From Ichthyophthirius multifiliis (taxonomy: Eukaryota; Ciliophora; Oligohymenophorea; Hymenostomatida): a DNA stretch of 51,393 bases. The stretch is taken from positions 1 to 51,393 of the forward strand of contig NW_004087695.1 in assembly GCF_000220395.1 (NCBI RefSeq), written 5' to 3'. How positions within the stretch are numbered: position 1 is the first letter of the stretch; each line of letters begins with the position of its first letter. This document shows positions 15,784-26,622 of the stretch, one piece after another. The notes beneath the pieces were generated by a model that was not told the origin of the DNA, did no database searches, and saw nothing but the letters and a program-made list of their open reading frames with translations. Position numbers and translations under genes: made by a program.

Positions 15784-15917
15784 TTAAAAAAATGTAATAA
15801 TAATATTATTAATAATAACAATTTTAATATAATAATTTTAATCTAAACGATTATTCATTTGGAAATTAAATTAAATAAATCTGCAACGAATTTAATTTTA
15901 AAGAAAGTTCTTTTTGA
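13093..15917 (+). CDS. RRN3: RNA polymerase I initiation factor RRN3 / TIF-IA
   Basis: Four exons: 13093-13275, 13330-13778, 13909-14539, 14586-15917; about 864 residues. RRN3 binds Pol I and couples rRNA transcription to growth. Family signatures in order: MAEKLDWIMLI near residue 430, YLGSFLARAKYV near 550, MIYILCFRYKNLKKDE near 610, and the C-terminal FPFDPYCLQYSDKYI, which closely follows the conserved FFPFDPCVLKRS block. It is longer than the human protein (651) because of an N-terminal Gln-rich part and a D/N/Q-rich tail. The tail contains a pure Gln run written as about fifteen TAA codons (15735-15779). Exon 3 can start at 13904 or 13909; only 13909 (after CAAG) keeps frame, while 13904 would need an extra base in the adjacent 12-A run. 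The stop is TGA 15915-15917. Confidence 0.93.
15735..15779 (+). repeat. (TAA)n microsatellite coding for polyglutamine
   Basis: Fifteen in-frame TAA triplets inside the last exon of RRN3. Under this genetic code they are Gln, so the repeat encodes a polyglutamine stretch in the disordered tail. Confidence 0.85.
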
Positions 15918-16555
15918 GAAGAAGGTTTTTTTTTATTTTTTTATTATTTTAATATTAAAAAAAATTAATTAAATTTTTATACTTTTAATAATAAAAAATA
16001 TTAATTTTATTATATATAAATGTATTATATTAATATTGTTTTTTTTCTTCACTTTTTAAACATAATATTTTTTATATTATTATTTGTTTTTTATTTCTAT
16101 TTACTTTAGACTTTATTATTTTTTTTCAATAATTTTTATACCATTTTTAATTGTTTTTTATTATTTTTAAATTATTTTAATCTATTTATAATTATTATTT
16201 TAATTGTTTGTTGGTTTTTTGTTTATTTTTTTGCTTTTTTATATATTTTTTTATTTAAAAAATAATATTATTTATTTTAATATTTTTGAAATAAAAAAAA
16301 TAAAACAACAATTTTTTTTAAAAATAAAAAAATTTAAAAATTAATAACAATTTGAATACAAATAATAAAAGTAATTAAATTAATTAACCTATAATTTCTT
16401 TATTTTATTTTATTTTACTTTTTTTTTTTTTTAAAAAAAAAATATAAATAAAAAATATATAAATCAATTATAGATATAATACAATAAAAATAAAAAAATG
16501 AATTAATCAAATAAACTTGCTAAATGATGAATAAGCTATAGAATGCAAAAATTAT
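15918..16555. other. intergenic DNA and uncertain 5' end of the Sel1 gene
   Basis: T-rich DNA follows the RRN3 stop up to about 16440. An ATG at 16498 opens a short frame (MNQSNKLAK then TGA). The good coding frame, NLLNDEQAIECKNYM, begins just after a TGA in its own frame near 16500 and has no upstream ATG, so part of this interval may belong to the next gene. Confidence 0.5.
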
Positions 16556-17603
16556 ATGACTTAACACATATTTAGTGAAATAGAAAAGATATTTTAAGAA
16601 AACTAGCAATAATGTGATTTAAAAAACAGCGAAAATAAAACTAACATTAAATAAGTTGAAGAGGAAACAAATAAATTTAAAAATACTACAAATGAATTAA
16701 TATAATTACTAGGAGGTATATATTAAAAAAATATAAATATATAAATTATAAATTTTATAAATAAAAAAAATAAATTAAAAAGAAACATATAAATATATTT
16801 TAAATACTCCTAAGTTAAATAAAGAAACTAAAGCACATATAATAAACATAAATTAATCTTTAGAAATATTAACAAAATATTCTAAATAATAAAGATTCAC
16901 TTTAAGTTATAATATGTATTTACAAAGTTATTTTTAGAGAATAAAAAAGGAATTAAATGAAATAATTGAGGATATTTAAGCTTTAAATCGTTCCGGATGT
17001 TGTGGAAATTCAACGTATAAAATAAAATAAAATAAGTTAAATTTTTTATTTTTTTAGAATAAAGAAAAAATTAGATACAAACATTCCCAAATATTTAAAA
17101 ATACAATTAATTTTTTTCTAACATTTAGAAGGTTTTTAAGGCGCTTAGATTCAAAGGGAAATATATTATTAGTTAGATTAAAATATAAACGATATAAAGA
17201 AAAAAATTAAAGCTCATATTGATAAATATTTTATTACTGACGGAAAAATTATAGAAGTTAAGTTACCTCCTTAAATTATTTACAAAGATAAAATTGTGGA
17301 AAAATAAGTAATAAAAACAGAATATGTATATAAAGAGGAAGGCTTACTTTGTCAAGCACATGAATATTTTTTTGGAATAGGAACTCCTTAGTAAATTCGA
17401 AAAGGTTTAGATTTATATAATTTAGAAGCTAATAAAGATAATGTAAAAGCTTTAAATACTTTAGGGTAAATATATTTTGAAGGAAAAATAGTACCTTAAG
17501 ATTTAAAAAGATCATATTAATATTATTTCAAATCTTCAGAAAAAGGAGATCCAGAAGGAATGTATAGAATCGGATAATATTATGAAGTAACTTTTCGAAA
17601 AAA

Positions 17604-17640
<37 letters not shown>

Positions 17641-18512
17641 TATATGTCATTCTAAACTATATTATTTTATATTATATTTTTTTTTTAATTAATATAGAAA
17701 GGACTAATAAAAGAATTAAAACTAGAGTAACTAAATGATAATAGAAATGATATAGAAAAATCTATAGAATATTATAAATAAGCAGCTGAAAAAATGCATT
17801 ATGATGCAATTGCTGATTTAGGTTATATTTATGAAAACGGATAAAAAGATAAAGAAGGAAATATTTTAGTTTAATAAAATATTGAATAAGCCGAAAAAAT
17901 ATACAAAAAAGCATAAGAATTGGAAAATTGTCCTAGAATTTGTAATAATTTAGGAACTTTATTTTTCAAAAAACTAGATAGAGATTAAGCTTTAAAGTAT
18001 TTCTAATAAGCTGATTAAAATCATAATTCTTAGGGGTCTTTAAATTTGGGTATTTGTTATTTAAAAGGATATGGAATCAAAAAGGATATTGAAAAAGGTA
18101 TGGATTATTTGAAAAAAGCGGCTAAGAAAGGAAATAATGAGGCAAAATTATAATTTTGTTATTATTTATTATAATAAGCAAGTGAAGTGGATAATGAAAA
18201 CGAATACTTTTAAGCAGCTAATTATTTAAGAGAAATACTTTCCAATGATAATAATAATTCCGAAGCCTTATTTTATTTAGGATTTTTACATGAATTGGGA
18301 TTAGGAGTTGTTTAAGATTATAAAACAGCAATTAAATTTTATTTGTAATTTTTATACTTAATTTTAATAAAATATAAATTTAATTAAAAAAAAAGTATAT
18401 CAGGATAATAAGAAAATGACAAATCTTTAAATAAAATAGGAGATATATATTATTCAGGTCTATATTTTAAATATATATATATATTAATTAAATTTATTTA
18501 TAAATATTAATT

Positions 18513-18543
<31 letters not shown>

Positions 18544-19155
18544 TACATTTTTATATTAACATATATATTAATTTTTAATTATAAAAGGTGTTGGATTATA
18601 AAAAGATTATAGAAAAGCTATTGAATTTTATAATAAATCTGCTTCATATGGAAATACAGATGCTTTAGTAAATCTTGGGTTTTTTTTTATTTTATATATT
18701 AATAATATTGAATTTTTTAATTAAGTGCTATATATGAGGAAGGATGTGAAAATATTGTATAGTAAGACTTTGTTAAAGCATATGAATTTTACAACAAAGC
18801 TGCTAAACTTGGAAGTGCTGAAGCATGGACTAATATTGGTTTAATGATCGAAATGGGAAGAATCTAAGATAAGTAAGCAAATGATGCCTATTAAGCATAT
18901 TTGACTGCTAGTTAAAAGGGAGATTTGAATTCTTTGGATATTTTAAAAGATAAAGTTTTAGCTTTGTAAAGTGATTATATTTATTTGGGATATGCTACAA
19001 TGTAAGGTGATGAAAATAATTAAATTTTGCAATAAAATACTCAATAAATATTGGATTAATATAGGTCTGTAGTAAGCAGTTAGTAATAAAATGTTTTAAA
19101 ATCAAAAATATTATAAAAACAGGAAAAAGATAATTTACTTTTTTATAAATTTTGA
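16556..19155 (+). CDS. Sel1-like repeat protein
   Basis: Seven exons: 16556-16715, 16783-17014, 17058-17586, 17698-18344, 18396-18457, 18588-18678, 18726-19155; 716 residues from the ATG at 16556. The first 200 residues are helical with coiled-coil character (FSEIEKIF, YLQSYFQRIKKELNEIIEDI). From about residue 230 on there are repeated Sel1 units (TPR-like helix pairs) such as ALNTLGQIYFEGK, GSLNLGICYLKGYGI, ALFYLGFLHELGLGVVQDY, GVGLQKDYRKAIEFYNKSA and SAEAWTNIGLMIEMGR. Such solenoids act as adaptor scaffolds. All splice phases fit without frame breaks. The start is uncertain: ATG 16498 is out of frame with the good coding stretch upstream of 16556 and could be used only if one base in AAATAAAC (about 16508-16515) is extra. 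Function beyond scaffold is not deducible. Confidence 0.85.
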
Positions 19156-19743
19156 AAAGTTTTTTTTTTTTTATAAAATATATTTATTTTAACTTTTTGT
19201 TATTTTTTTAAAATATATTTTTAATCTTAAGTTTTATAATTTTTTCTATTAGTAAGTTATTCTTATTTTTTTTTATTTTTAATTATAAATACTTGAATAT
19301 ATTAGTTTATTATATAATCTAATTCATTGATAATTAAATAAAAAAAAAAATACATAAATACAAAATTTCTATTAATATTAATTTTCAAATATTTTAATTA
19401 TATATAAAATTTATATATAACTCAATTAAATAAAAATGATTAGTAAAATGGATATTAATAACTTCATAATTATTATTAAATTAATAAAATAAATTAAAAA
19501 AATAAAATATATAATAGGATAATTAAAAAATAAATATATATATATTATTTATATATATATATATTTATGTATATATATATATATTTATTTAACACTCTTA
19601 TTATTAATTAATTTATTATTTTTGTTTTATTTTAAATAAATGATTTATATAATAACTAATTATCTTTTTTCATTTTAATCATTAATTGATTTAAAATTAT
19701 ATTCAAAATAAAAACAACAATGTTTTTATATCTTTTATTAGAA
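19156..19743. other. AT-rich intergenic DNA
   Basis: Low-complexity A/T with TATA repeats at about 19530-19590. No gene-like signal. Confidence 0.6.
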
Positions 19744-19984
19744 ATGTATAATTCTTTGTCAGAAAAATTAAAGCATCTTAATTAATAATATTAATATATA
19801 TGTGTTTTTTACATCTTTCAATAGTGTTTTTAATAAAAATATAATTGAATTTTTAGAAAACTAAAAAATATATATTAAATTATATATAGAATATATAGAA
19901 AATTTAGATTAGTTTTAATTTTAGATGGTTTATCACCTAGCATATCTTTATGAAATAAATAATACTTTATTATTTAATTTTTGA
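19744..19984 (+). CDS. possible tiny two-exon gene, unidentified
   Basis: Candidate exons 19744-19801 and 19825-19984 around a 23-nt GT...AG intron would give 72 residues ending in MVYHLAYLYEINNTLLF and a TGA at 19982. The second exon has the charge and hydrophobic spacing of a real helix (EFLENQKIYIKLYIEYIENL). The phases fit only if the five-A run 19763-19767 is read as six. It might be a decayed helical-repeat fragment rather than a gene. No family recognised. Confidence 0.3.
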
Positions 19985-21092
19985 TTATTTGGAAGTAATT
20001 ATTTAAAATTTATATATATTATTATATATTTTGAAATAATTTAAGGAGAAGATAACTATATTAAAATATGAAATATTTTAAATAAATTTATTATAAATAC
20101 TATAAGCATGTTTTATGATTTATTTTATATTAGAATTTTTACTATTTAATTGATTTAAATTTTAATATTTTTTAATGTAGTATTAATATTATTTCAGATA
20201 TATTAATTATATAAATAAAAAAATATTTATTAAAATTTCCTAAATAATAATTAAATTATTTGTCTTTTATTAATTTTTTTGCTTAAAGGAATAGAAAAAA
20301 GAAAAAAAGTTTATCTTTGTAGTATTTTTTAATAAATAAAATATATTAAAAATTATATAATGTTTTTTTTAATTAAAAATATTAAAAAACGTATTGATTT
20401 TTATATTATATATAAATTTATATTTTACATTATTTTAATAATATTTTTATTAAATTTTATATTATAAAATAATCAAATAATTCATATATATATAAAATTT
20501 AAAAATAAAATAAAAAAGCATATAATAAATAATATATAAAATAATTATAAAAAATATAATTTTTATATATTTATACATATTAAATTAATTTATTTTTTTA
20601 TTATTATTATATCATTTATCTTTAATTTAATTAAATCAACTAATGTATTATTGTATATAATATTAATTTTTATAAAAAATATATAAAATAATTATAATAT
20701 AATTAAATATATATATATATATTTAAATTAATTAAACTTAAATAATACAATAAATATCTTTTATTAGTAAAAAAATTTATATTAATTTTATTTGTTATTT
20801 TAAAATATTTATTTTCCTTTCAATAAATTTTAATATATTAATATTAATATTAATATAAAATAATTAATACAGTAGTTAAATATAGTTATATTTTAATTAG
20901 ATAATATTAGTCATTAAAAAATAATTAATTTTTATTTTTTCGTAAAAATTATAAAAGGCAAAATATTATAAACAAAAATTATAAAAATATTATTATAAAA
21001 AAATTATAAAAATATTGTTTTTATTAAAATACCAATAAAAGAAAAAAAAAAAAAAAAAAAAAAAACACATAAAAAAAAACATAAAATAAATA
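19985..21092. other. AT-rich intergenic DNA
   Basis: About 1.1 kb of A/T with short repeats and a 25-A run near 21041-21065, upstream of the SHIPPO gene. Nothing else seen. Confidence 0.6.
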
Positions 21093-22849
21093 ATGAATAA
21101 ATTTTAAAATGAAAAAAATGAAATAAGAAGGCATTAAGATGGTTTTTCATTCGGATATAGAGGCACAAAAGGCGTATCTTATTTAGATGCTGTATTAAAT
21201 TAAAATAATCCATGTGTCGGGTAATAATATAAAGTATGAAAAAATAAAAACTTGATCAATAATATAAAAATTAAAATAAAATATAATATATATAATTAAA
21301 ATAATAATTTTATAAAATATATATTTATAAAAAAAGTACTTATAATATCTAAAAATGTTTATATGCTCATGATACTAAAATAAAAAATGGCAAATTCGGT
21401 TCTTAAGACCGTTTTCCATTAATAAAAAAGTCTCCAGGTCCAGGTGATTATAATGTAAATTAATAAAAGCTTTTAGTTAAAAATTAAAAGTAATTGTTTT
21501 TCACCGAAAGTTCTAGAAGTAATATAAATGATTCAAATTAATCAAATGATATGGGGCCAGGCTTTTATTATTCTTAAAAAATAGAGAATACTAAAGGTAT
21601 ATATAATTAATATTATTTTTTATTTTAAATAAAATAGGAGTAATTAATTTTTCTAAATATTCGTCTAGATAATAATAATTAAATAATAAATAAATGGATA
21701 ATACTCCTTCCGTGGGAACATATACTATAAATAGAAATAATTTATTAAGCTTTGATTCTCCTTCTTTTTCAAAAAGTGTAAGAAAATATTAAACATTTAC
21801 ATATGCACCTGGTCCTGGTTAATATTAAGTTAATGATATTTTAAAAGGCTCAAAATCTTAAATAATTACTACTATGTCAACTTCTAAAAGATTCGAAGAA
21901 TTTAAATATAATACTAATTCTTAAACTCCGGGCCCTGGAAATTACGATTTTAATGAATTGAAAATAAAATATTAAAATCCTTCTTAATATTCTATTGCTT
22001 AAAAATTATCTTCTTCTTAATTATTTCCTAAGGATAAGTAAAACAAAATATTAATTTATAGGTTTATATATATTTTTATATAGAATACCAGGACCAAATT
22101 AATATGATTAAATAGTTGAAAAACCTAAATAATCAATTAAAATAGGGACTTCAAATAGACCTGGAGTGGGTAATGGAGTACCTGGTGTAGGATCTTATGA
22201 TGTAAATAAATTTTATGAGAAAAAATATTCGATTAATGAATAAAAAATAGATTAAAATAATTCAAGAAACAGCTCAAATGGTTTCGAAGATACTATAATG
22301 AGTAAACTGGAAATGAAAAAGTTAAAAATAATAGAAAATTCGCCTAATTTAAATAAAATTAATATATAAAAAATGATTGATAAAAATATTCCTCTTTCTG
22401 TTTTGTATTAATTAAATAGTCCTTCTCCATAACATTATGATAGTAAAATTATTCAAAAAGAAAAAGATATTAAATTTGCAAAGAGTTAAAGGAAAAATGA
22501 ATTTATTGATGTTTTTAATTAAAATTAAAAATAATAAAGATCACCAGGACCTGCTTTTTATCAAAAAGATTAAAAATAATTAATTTCGGAAGGTGGAAGA
22601 ACTATTAGTAAGTAAAAAAAGCCGAAGGAAATTTTCTAAATACCGGAAAGCCCGAGTGTGGGAACTTATAATATTCATACAAGTGATATTAACAAGTTTT
22701 AAAAGGACGATTTCAACCTTTATAATGATTATAATAGAAATAAGTCGCTATCCAAATTCGCAAAAACTAAAAAAGATGATTAAGAAAACATTAATAATAG
22801 TAAAAATAATGATAGTGAAGAAAAATAACAACAAATAAGTGAAAATTGA
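21093..22849 (+). CDS. SHIPPO / STPG (sperm-tail PG-rich) repeat ciliary protein
   Basis: Four exons: 21093-21220, 21337-21596, 21638-22061, 22084-22849; 525 residues, no frame breaks. At least nine PG-rich repeats are visible: CVGTYNIQ (spanning intron 1), SPGPGDYNVN, MGPGFYYS, PSVGTYTIN, APGPGQYQVN, TPGPGNYDFN, IPGPNQYD, GVPGVGSYDVN, SPGPAFYQKD and PSVGTYNIHTSD. This repeat family is found in axonemal and flagellar proteins, often microtubule-associated, so a ciliary location is likely. Intron 1 must use the donor at 21221 (GTAATA) rather than the nearby GTATGA, because only that gives the VGTYNIQ repeat. Intron 3 (22062-22083) is only 22 nt, and its removal is needed to keep IPGPNQYD in frame. 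Confidence 0.9.
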
Positions 22850-23014
22850 ATATTTTTTGTTTTTTTTTTTTTACTAAAAATTACTTTTTAAAATATTGAT
22901 TTTCTATTTTTTTATTAAATATGTATGAAAATTATTTTTATATATATATATATAATATACTTTCTTTCTTTTATATTAAAAAATGACTTATTATATATAT
23001 ATAATTACTATTAC

Positions 23015-23048
<34 letters not shown>

Positions 23049-23138
23049 CTTCTAAATAATATATTATTTTTTTTTTTCTTTTTTTTTAATTTAAAAAAAG
23101 AAAGAAGAAAAAAATAAAAAATAATATTTTTTTCTCTC

Positions 23139-23836
23139 TCAACAACATCCACCTTATTTTTTTATATTATTAATATCTTCACCAGCTCTAATTCTAGTTT
23201 TGCCTGAAGCTTGATTTCCTCCCTTATTATTATCGCTGCTTTTTTAGACTCTACTTATGATTTCAGTAGCTAAAGTAACAAATGCATTTTCTACATTACT
23301 TGCTGTTAACGCAGAAGTCTCTATAAATTTAATTCCTAAAGAATCAGCCAATTCTTTACCTTCATCAAAGCTCACTTGTCTTTTATTTTCTAAATCAATT
23401 TTATTTCCTACTAAAAGCTTTATAACGTTTTCGTTTGCGTTTTTGTCTGCTTCGGCAAGCCAATTGTCAATGTCTTTAAATGTCTATCTATCGGTTATAT
23501 CGTAAACTAAAATTATACCATGGGCACCTTTATAGTAGGAAGATGTGATAGTTTTGAAACGTTCTTAACCGGCAGTATCCCATATTTATAATTTAACAGC
23601 TTTTCCTTGCTTTTTTGTTTGTTTGTTTTTTTTGTTATTTTTTTAAAGATTTTTGTTTGTTTGTTTTTTTTTACAATATCAAATGTTCTTATTTTAAAAT
23701 CTACACCTATTGTAGGCAAAAAGCATTCGTTGAATATGTTATCGGAAAAACGAAGAAGTAAAGATGATTTTCCAACTGAAGAATTTCCAATTAAAAGTAA
23801 TTTAAATAAATAATCGTAGTCTTATTATAAACTCAT
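23139..23836 (-). CDS. Rab GTPase, Rab1/Ypt1-like
   Basis: Two exons: 23675-23836 and 23139-23609; 210 residues. All GTPase motifs are present: P-loop [12 protein letters not shown] near residue 17, switch I with [37 protein letters not shown] and ETSA. The C-terminus ends GGCC, the double-geranylgeranylation signal that anchors Rabs to membranes. The effector region and overall sequence are closest to Rab1/Ypt1, which regulates ER-to-Golgi transport, but Rab8/Rab35-type relatives cannot be ruled out by eye. The P-loop has N-S in place of the usual D-S/G. The 65-nt intron (23610-23674) is unusual in holding AAAC/CAAA repeats. It is transcribed towards the SHIPPO gene (tail to tail, 289 nt apart). 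Confidence 0.93.
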
Positions 23837-24621
23837 GTTTTTTATTTTTATTTTTAAATAATTTTTTTTTTTTTTTTCCCTTTTTATATATTTATTTTTT
23901 ATTTTTATTTCTATATATTTTTTTTTTTTACCTTTGTTTAAAATTATTTAGTTTATGTTTTGTTTTAATAAAAAATTTTAGGAATTTATTATTGGAAAAA
24001 AATTAAAATATAAATTATATTTATGTTTTAGATAAAATTAAAAAGGAAATAAAAATGAAATTTTAATAGAAAAAAATTATTAATATTAAAAAAAAAATAT
24101 ATTATATATAATTAAAATAGAATATTCATTATTTTATATTCTTATAATAATCAATGTAATATAGTAAAAATAAAATATTTTATAAATTTATACATAGATT
24201 TACGCTTTATAATTATTTCTCATATTATAAGATTAAATTATTATAAACAAATTAATTTAGCTATTAAAGTAACTTATTTTTTTTTATTATAAATAAAATT
24301 TAAGTTATTATTATTTATATATATATATATATACTAAAAATTAATACATTTTTAATTCTAGAACAAAAAAAATTTCATATATAACAAGAACATATTGATT
24401 AAACTTTATTACATATTTTTTCTTAAAAAAATAGCATTTCATAAATAAAATTATGATTTTACTTATAATACTAACAAATAATTTATAAAAAATAAAAATA
24501 TAAGAGCAAAATTAAAAATACCTGTAAAATTATCTAAAAATACACAATTAAATAATTTTTATTAAAAGAATATTATATATGATTATGTATTAATATAAAA
24601 AAAAGTATTCACAAATTAATT
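23837..24621. other. AT-rich intergenic DNA
   Basis: About 790 bases of A/T. A long plus-strand frame enters from here into 24899, but it is the antisense shadow of the minus-strand gene that follows and of TGA-poor A/T DNA. Confidence 0.5.
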
Positions 24622-25434
24622 TCATTTAAAATTACTAATAAAATTATTATACGAATAATTATTATTAAAATATATAATAGAAAGTTTTATTCCTATAAAA
24701 TTAATAGACTATTTTCTTACAATAGTTAAACAAATTTTTTCCAATTAAACTATTTCGGATCGGATGAAATTATGTAGATAAAATATATACCAATTATTCT
24801 AAATTTATAATAAGCTCTTCCCCAGGCTTCTTAAAAAATAAACATCCTTATATATGTATATTATTTTTTAAAGGGAATATAAAATAAATAACGTTATTTG
24901 ACATCTATAGGTATACTTTATATAAATAGTTGGATATTTTTTTTTTTTATACTTTGGCTATTTTGAAATTCGAGAAATGAAGACTTTTGTAGCAGAATCT
25001 CATATGAATTCTATAGATGTAAGTATAGAAATTATTCACTGATTTGAATTCGCTTTTACCTTTAGGATGAGCTAATATAAATTACTTACCGATAATATAG
25101 TAGGGAAATATGTTTATGCCTGTATTTATAGATAGGTAATAATATGATAAATAGTTTGATCATTGTACATATTCAGGAACAAAATATGCTATTAGATTGC
25201 TGATATAAGTTATTTTTCTCAAATATTCGTCTGAATTAGTTAGTTTAGCAATTCAAAATGGAATAAAGGGCATCATTTTTAATTTCTGGACAATATTTAT
25301 TATCTAAAAGGTTGTAAATAAAGAATTTTTAAGTAATAGTAATATTTCTAATATACTTATTTTAATAAAAAAGCTTTTATTAAATAAAAAAAGGTATATT
25401 AATTTTAATATTAATCTTAATAAAAATTGTACAT
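24622..25434 (-). CDS. unrecognised helical protein, start uncertain
   Basis: Reading the minus strand gives a convincing protein with charged, amphipathic helices: NLLDNKYCPEIKNDALYSIL, QFRRIFEKKQLISAIQQHIL, then after a 49-nt intron (25011-25059) NSYEILLQKSSFLEFQNSQS, SLGKSLLQIQNNWYIFYLHN and RSEIVQLEKICLTIVRKQS, ending at TGA 24624-24622. The downstream exon is 25010-24622. One extra A in the five-A run (T run 25213-25217) is required within FEKKQL. The N-terminus is unsettled: an ATG at 25434 opens a plausible frame but is out of phase with NLLDNKY. The helical pattern hints at an ARM/HEAT-like solenoid; that is speculation. The plus strand is also open over much of this region but looks less protein-like. 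Confidence 0.5.
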
Positions 25435-25677
25435 ATTATTTAAAATTATTATTTATAGTAAAATTTTATAAGTATAAATATTTATTTTTTGAAAATTAAT
25501 ATATTATAAGATAGAAAGAAAAAATTTAATTTAATTTTTCTTATAATTTATAATTCAAGATTAATTAATATTATTAATATTTAAATTAATTTATATATAT
25601 TTTAATTATAATTTTAGTTAAATATAATAAAAAAAAATATATTAATATATAAAATAAATAAATAATGTAAATATATA

Positions 25678-25680
<3 letters not shown>

Positions 25681-25724
<44 letters not shown>
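25681..25724. repeat. (TA)n microsatellite
   Basis: Pure TA repeat in the gap between the two unrecognised minus-strand genes, directly downstream of the 165-residue gene's stop. Confidence 0.85.
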
Positions 25725-25727
<3 letters not shown>

Positions 25728-25728
<1 letters not shown>

Positions 25729-26225
25729 CATTTGTATAAAAAATATGGCTTTATAATATAATCAAAAATATTTTATAAGCATTAGTCATTTTTATATTAT
25801 TTTAAAACTTCTTCAGATATTCTAAATGATTAATCTCTCATTTATATAATATTTTCTCTTAAATAATTTTCTTTAATATTTTATTCATTTAATTAAAATA
25901 AGCACTAATCTGTATGATTCTCCACTACTCTGCAAATTTATGCCCCTAAATTCTCACATTTTTATATTTCGAAAAATGATAAATGGGCTCCTAGTATATT
26001 TAAATAAATACTATTAAAAGGAGTAAACGGAGGAATTATTCTATATTTTTTTTAAACGTCTTATATTTAATTTAAATGGTTGTTTTGCAACGATTTCATT
26101 TAACGAAGTGGATGATTTTATTAAATATTTTTAAAATAATGCAAGCTTTCTAATATGTATATTGTTTATTATTTAAATAGCATATGCGATTATATTACAT
26201 ATCTTACAAGATTTTATTTAGCCAT
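25728..26225 (-). CDS. unrecognised 165-residue protein with Cys-x7-Cys-x9-Cys
   Basis: Single exon with ATG 26225-26223 and TGA 25730-25728, no frame break. The protein is rich in charged helices; the best ordered part is YRIIPPFTPFN, then LGAHLSFFEIQKCENLGAQI, CRVVENHTDQC and EVLKQYKNDQC. Spacing Cys-x7-Cys-x9-Cys followed by a later Cys recalls CHCH/Cx9C mitochondrial proteins such as the complex I subunit NDUFA8, but the full set of paired Cx9C motifs is not there, so this is only a hint. No signal peptide or membrane segment is evident. The plus strand is open across the same interval but gives a hydrophobic, low-information product, so I take the minus strand as real. Confidence 0.6.
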
Positions 26226-26622
26226 TTTTTTTTTCAGATTAAAAATAAAAATAAAAATATGAATTTTATATATAAAATATAATAAAGATATTATCATTAT
26301 ATATATAATATTATATTATATATATATTTTATTAAAATAAATTACAAATAATTTTAATTATTTATAATAAATAAAATTAATTTATTAACGAATTAAAACA
26401 CTTTAAAAAAATAATTATTTATTTTTTAAAAGATTATATGATTTTTTTCAAAAAAAAGCTTTTACCTTAAATAAATATTTTATAATTTATAATAAAAACT
26501 TAATTATAATAGAAAATAATAAAGACAATTTATGATTATTTTAAATTCTAAATTAATAATAACATTTAAAATATATTTATTATATTGAAAAATACTTATA
26601 AAAAAATTGAAACAAAAAAAGT
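26226..26622. other. shared upstream region of two divergent genes
   Basis: About 400 bases of A/T between the divergent 165-residue gene (-) and the MORN gene (+). It presumably holds both promoters, but no motif can be named. Confidence 0.55.

Noticed and set aside
15735-15917. Apparent frame shift after the polyglutamine run of RRN3
   Set aside because: Counting positions shows the end (NDYSFGNQIKQICNEF, TGA 15915) is in the same frame as the rest of the exon.
23257-23813. Plus-strand open frames over the Rab gene
   Set aside because: They are shadows of the minus-strand Rab coding sequence, whose GTPase motifs are all intact.
24340-24899. Long plus-strand frame (about 187 codons)
   Set aside because: The minus strand over the same DNA gives better charge pattern, an intron and a proper TGA; with only one stop codon antisense frames stay open by chance.
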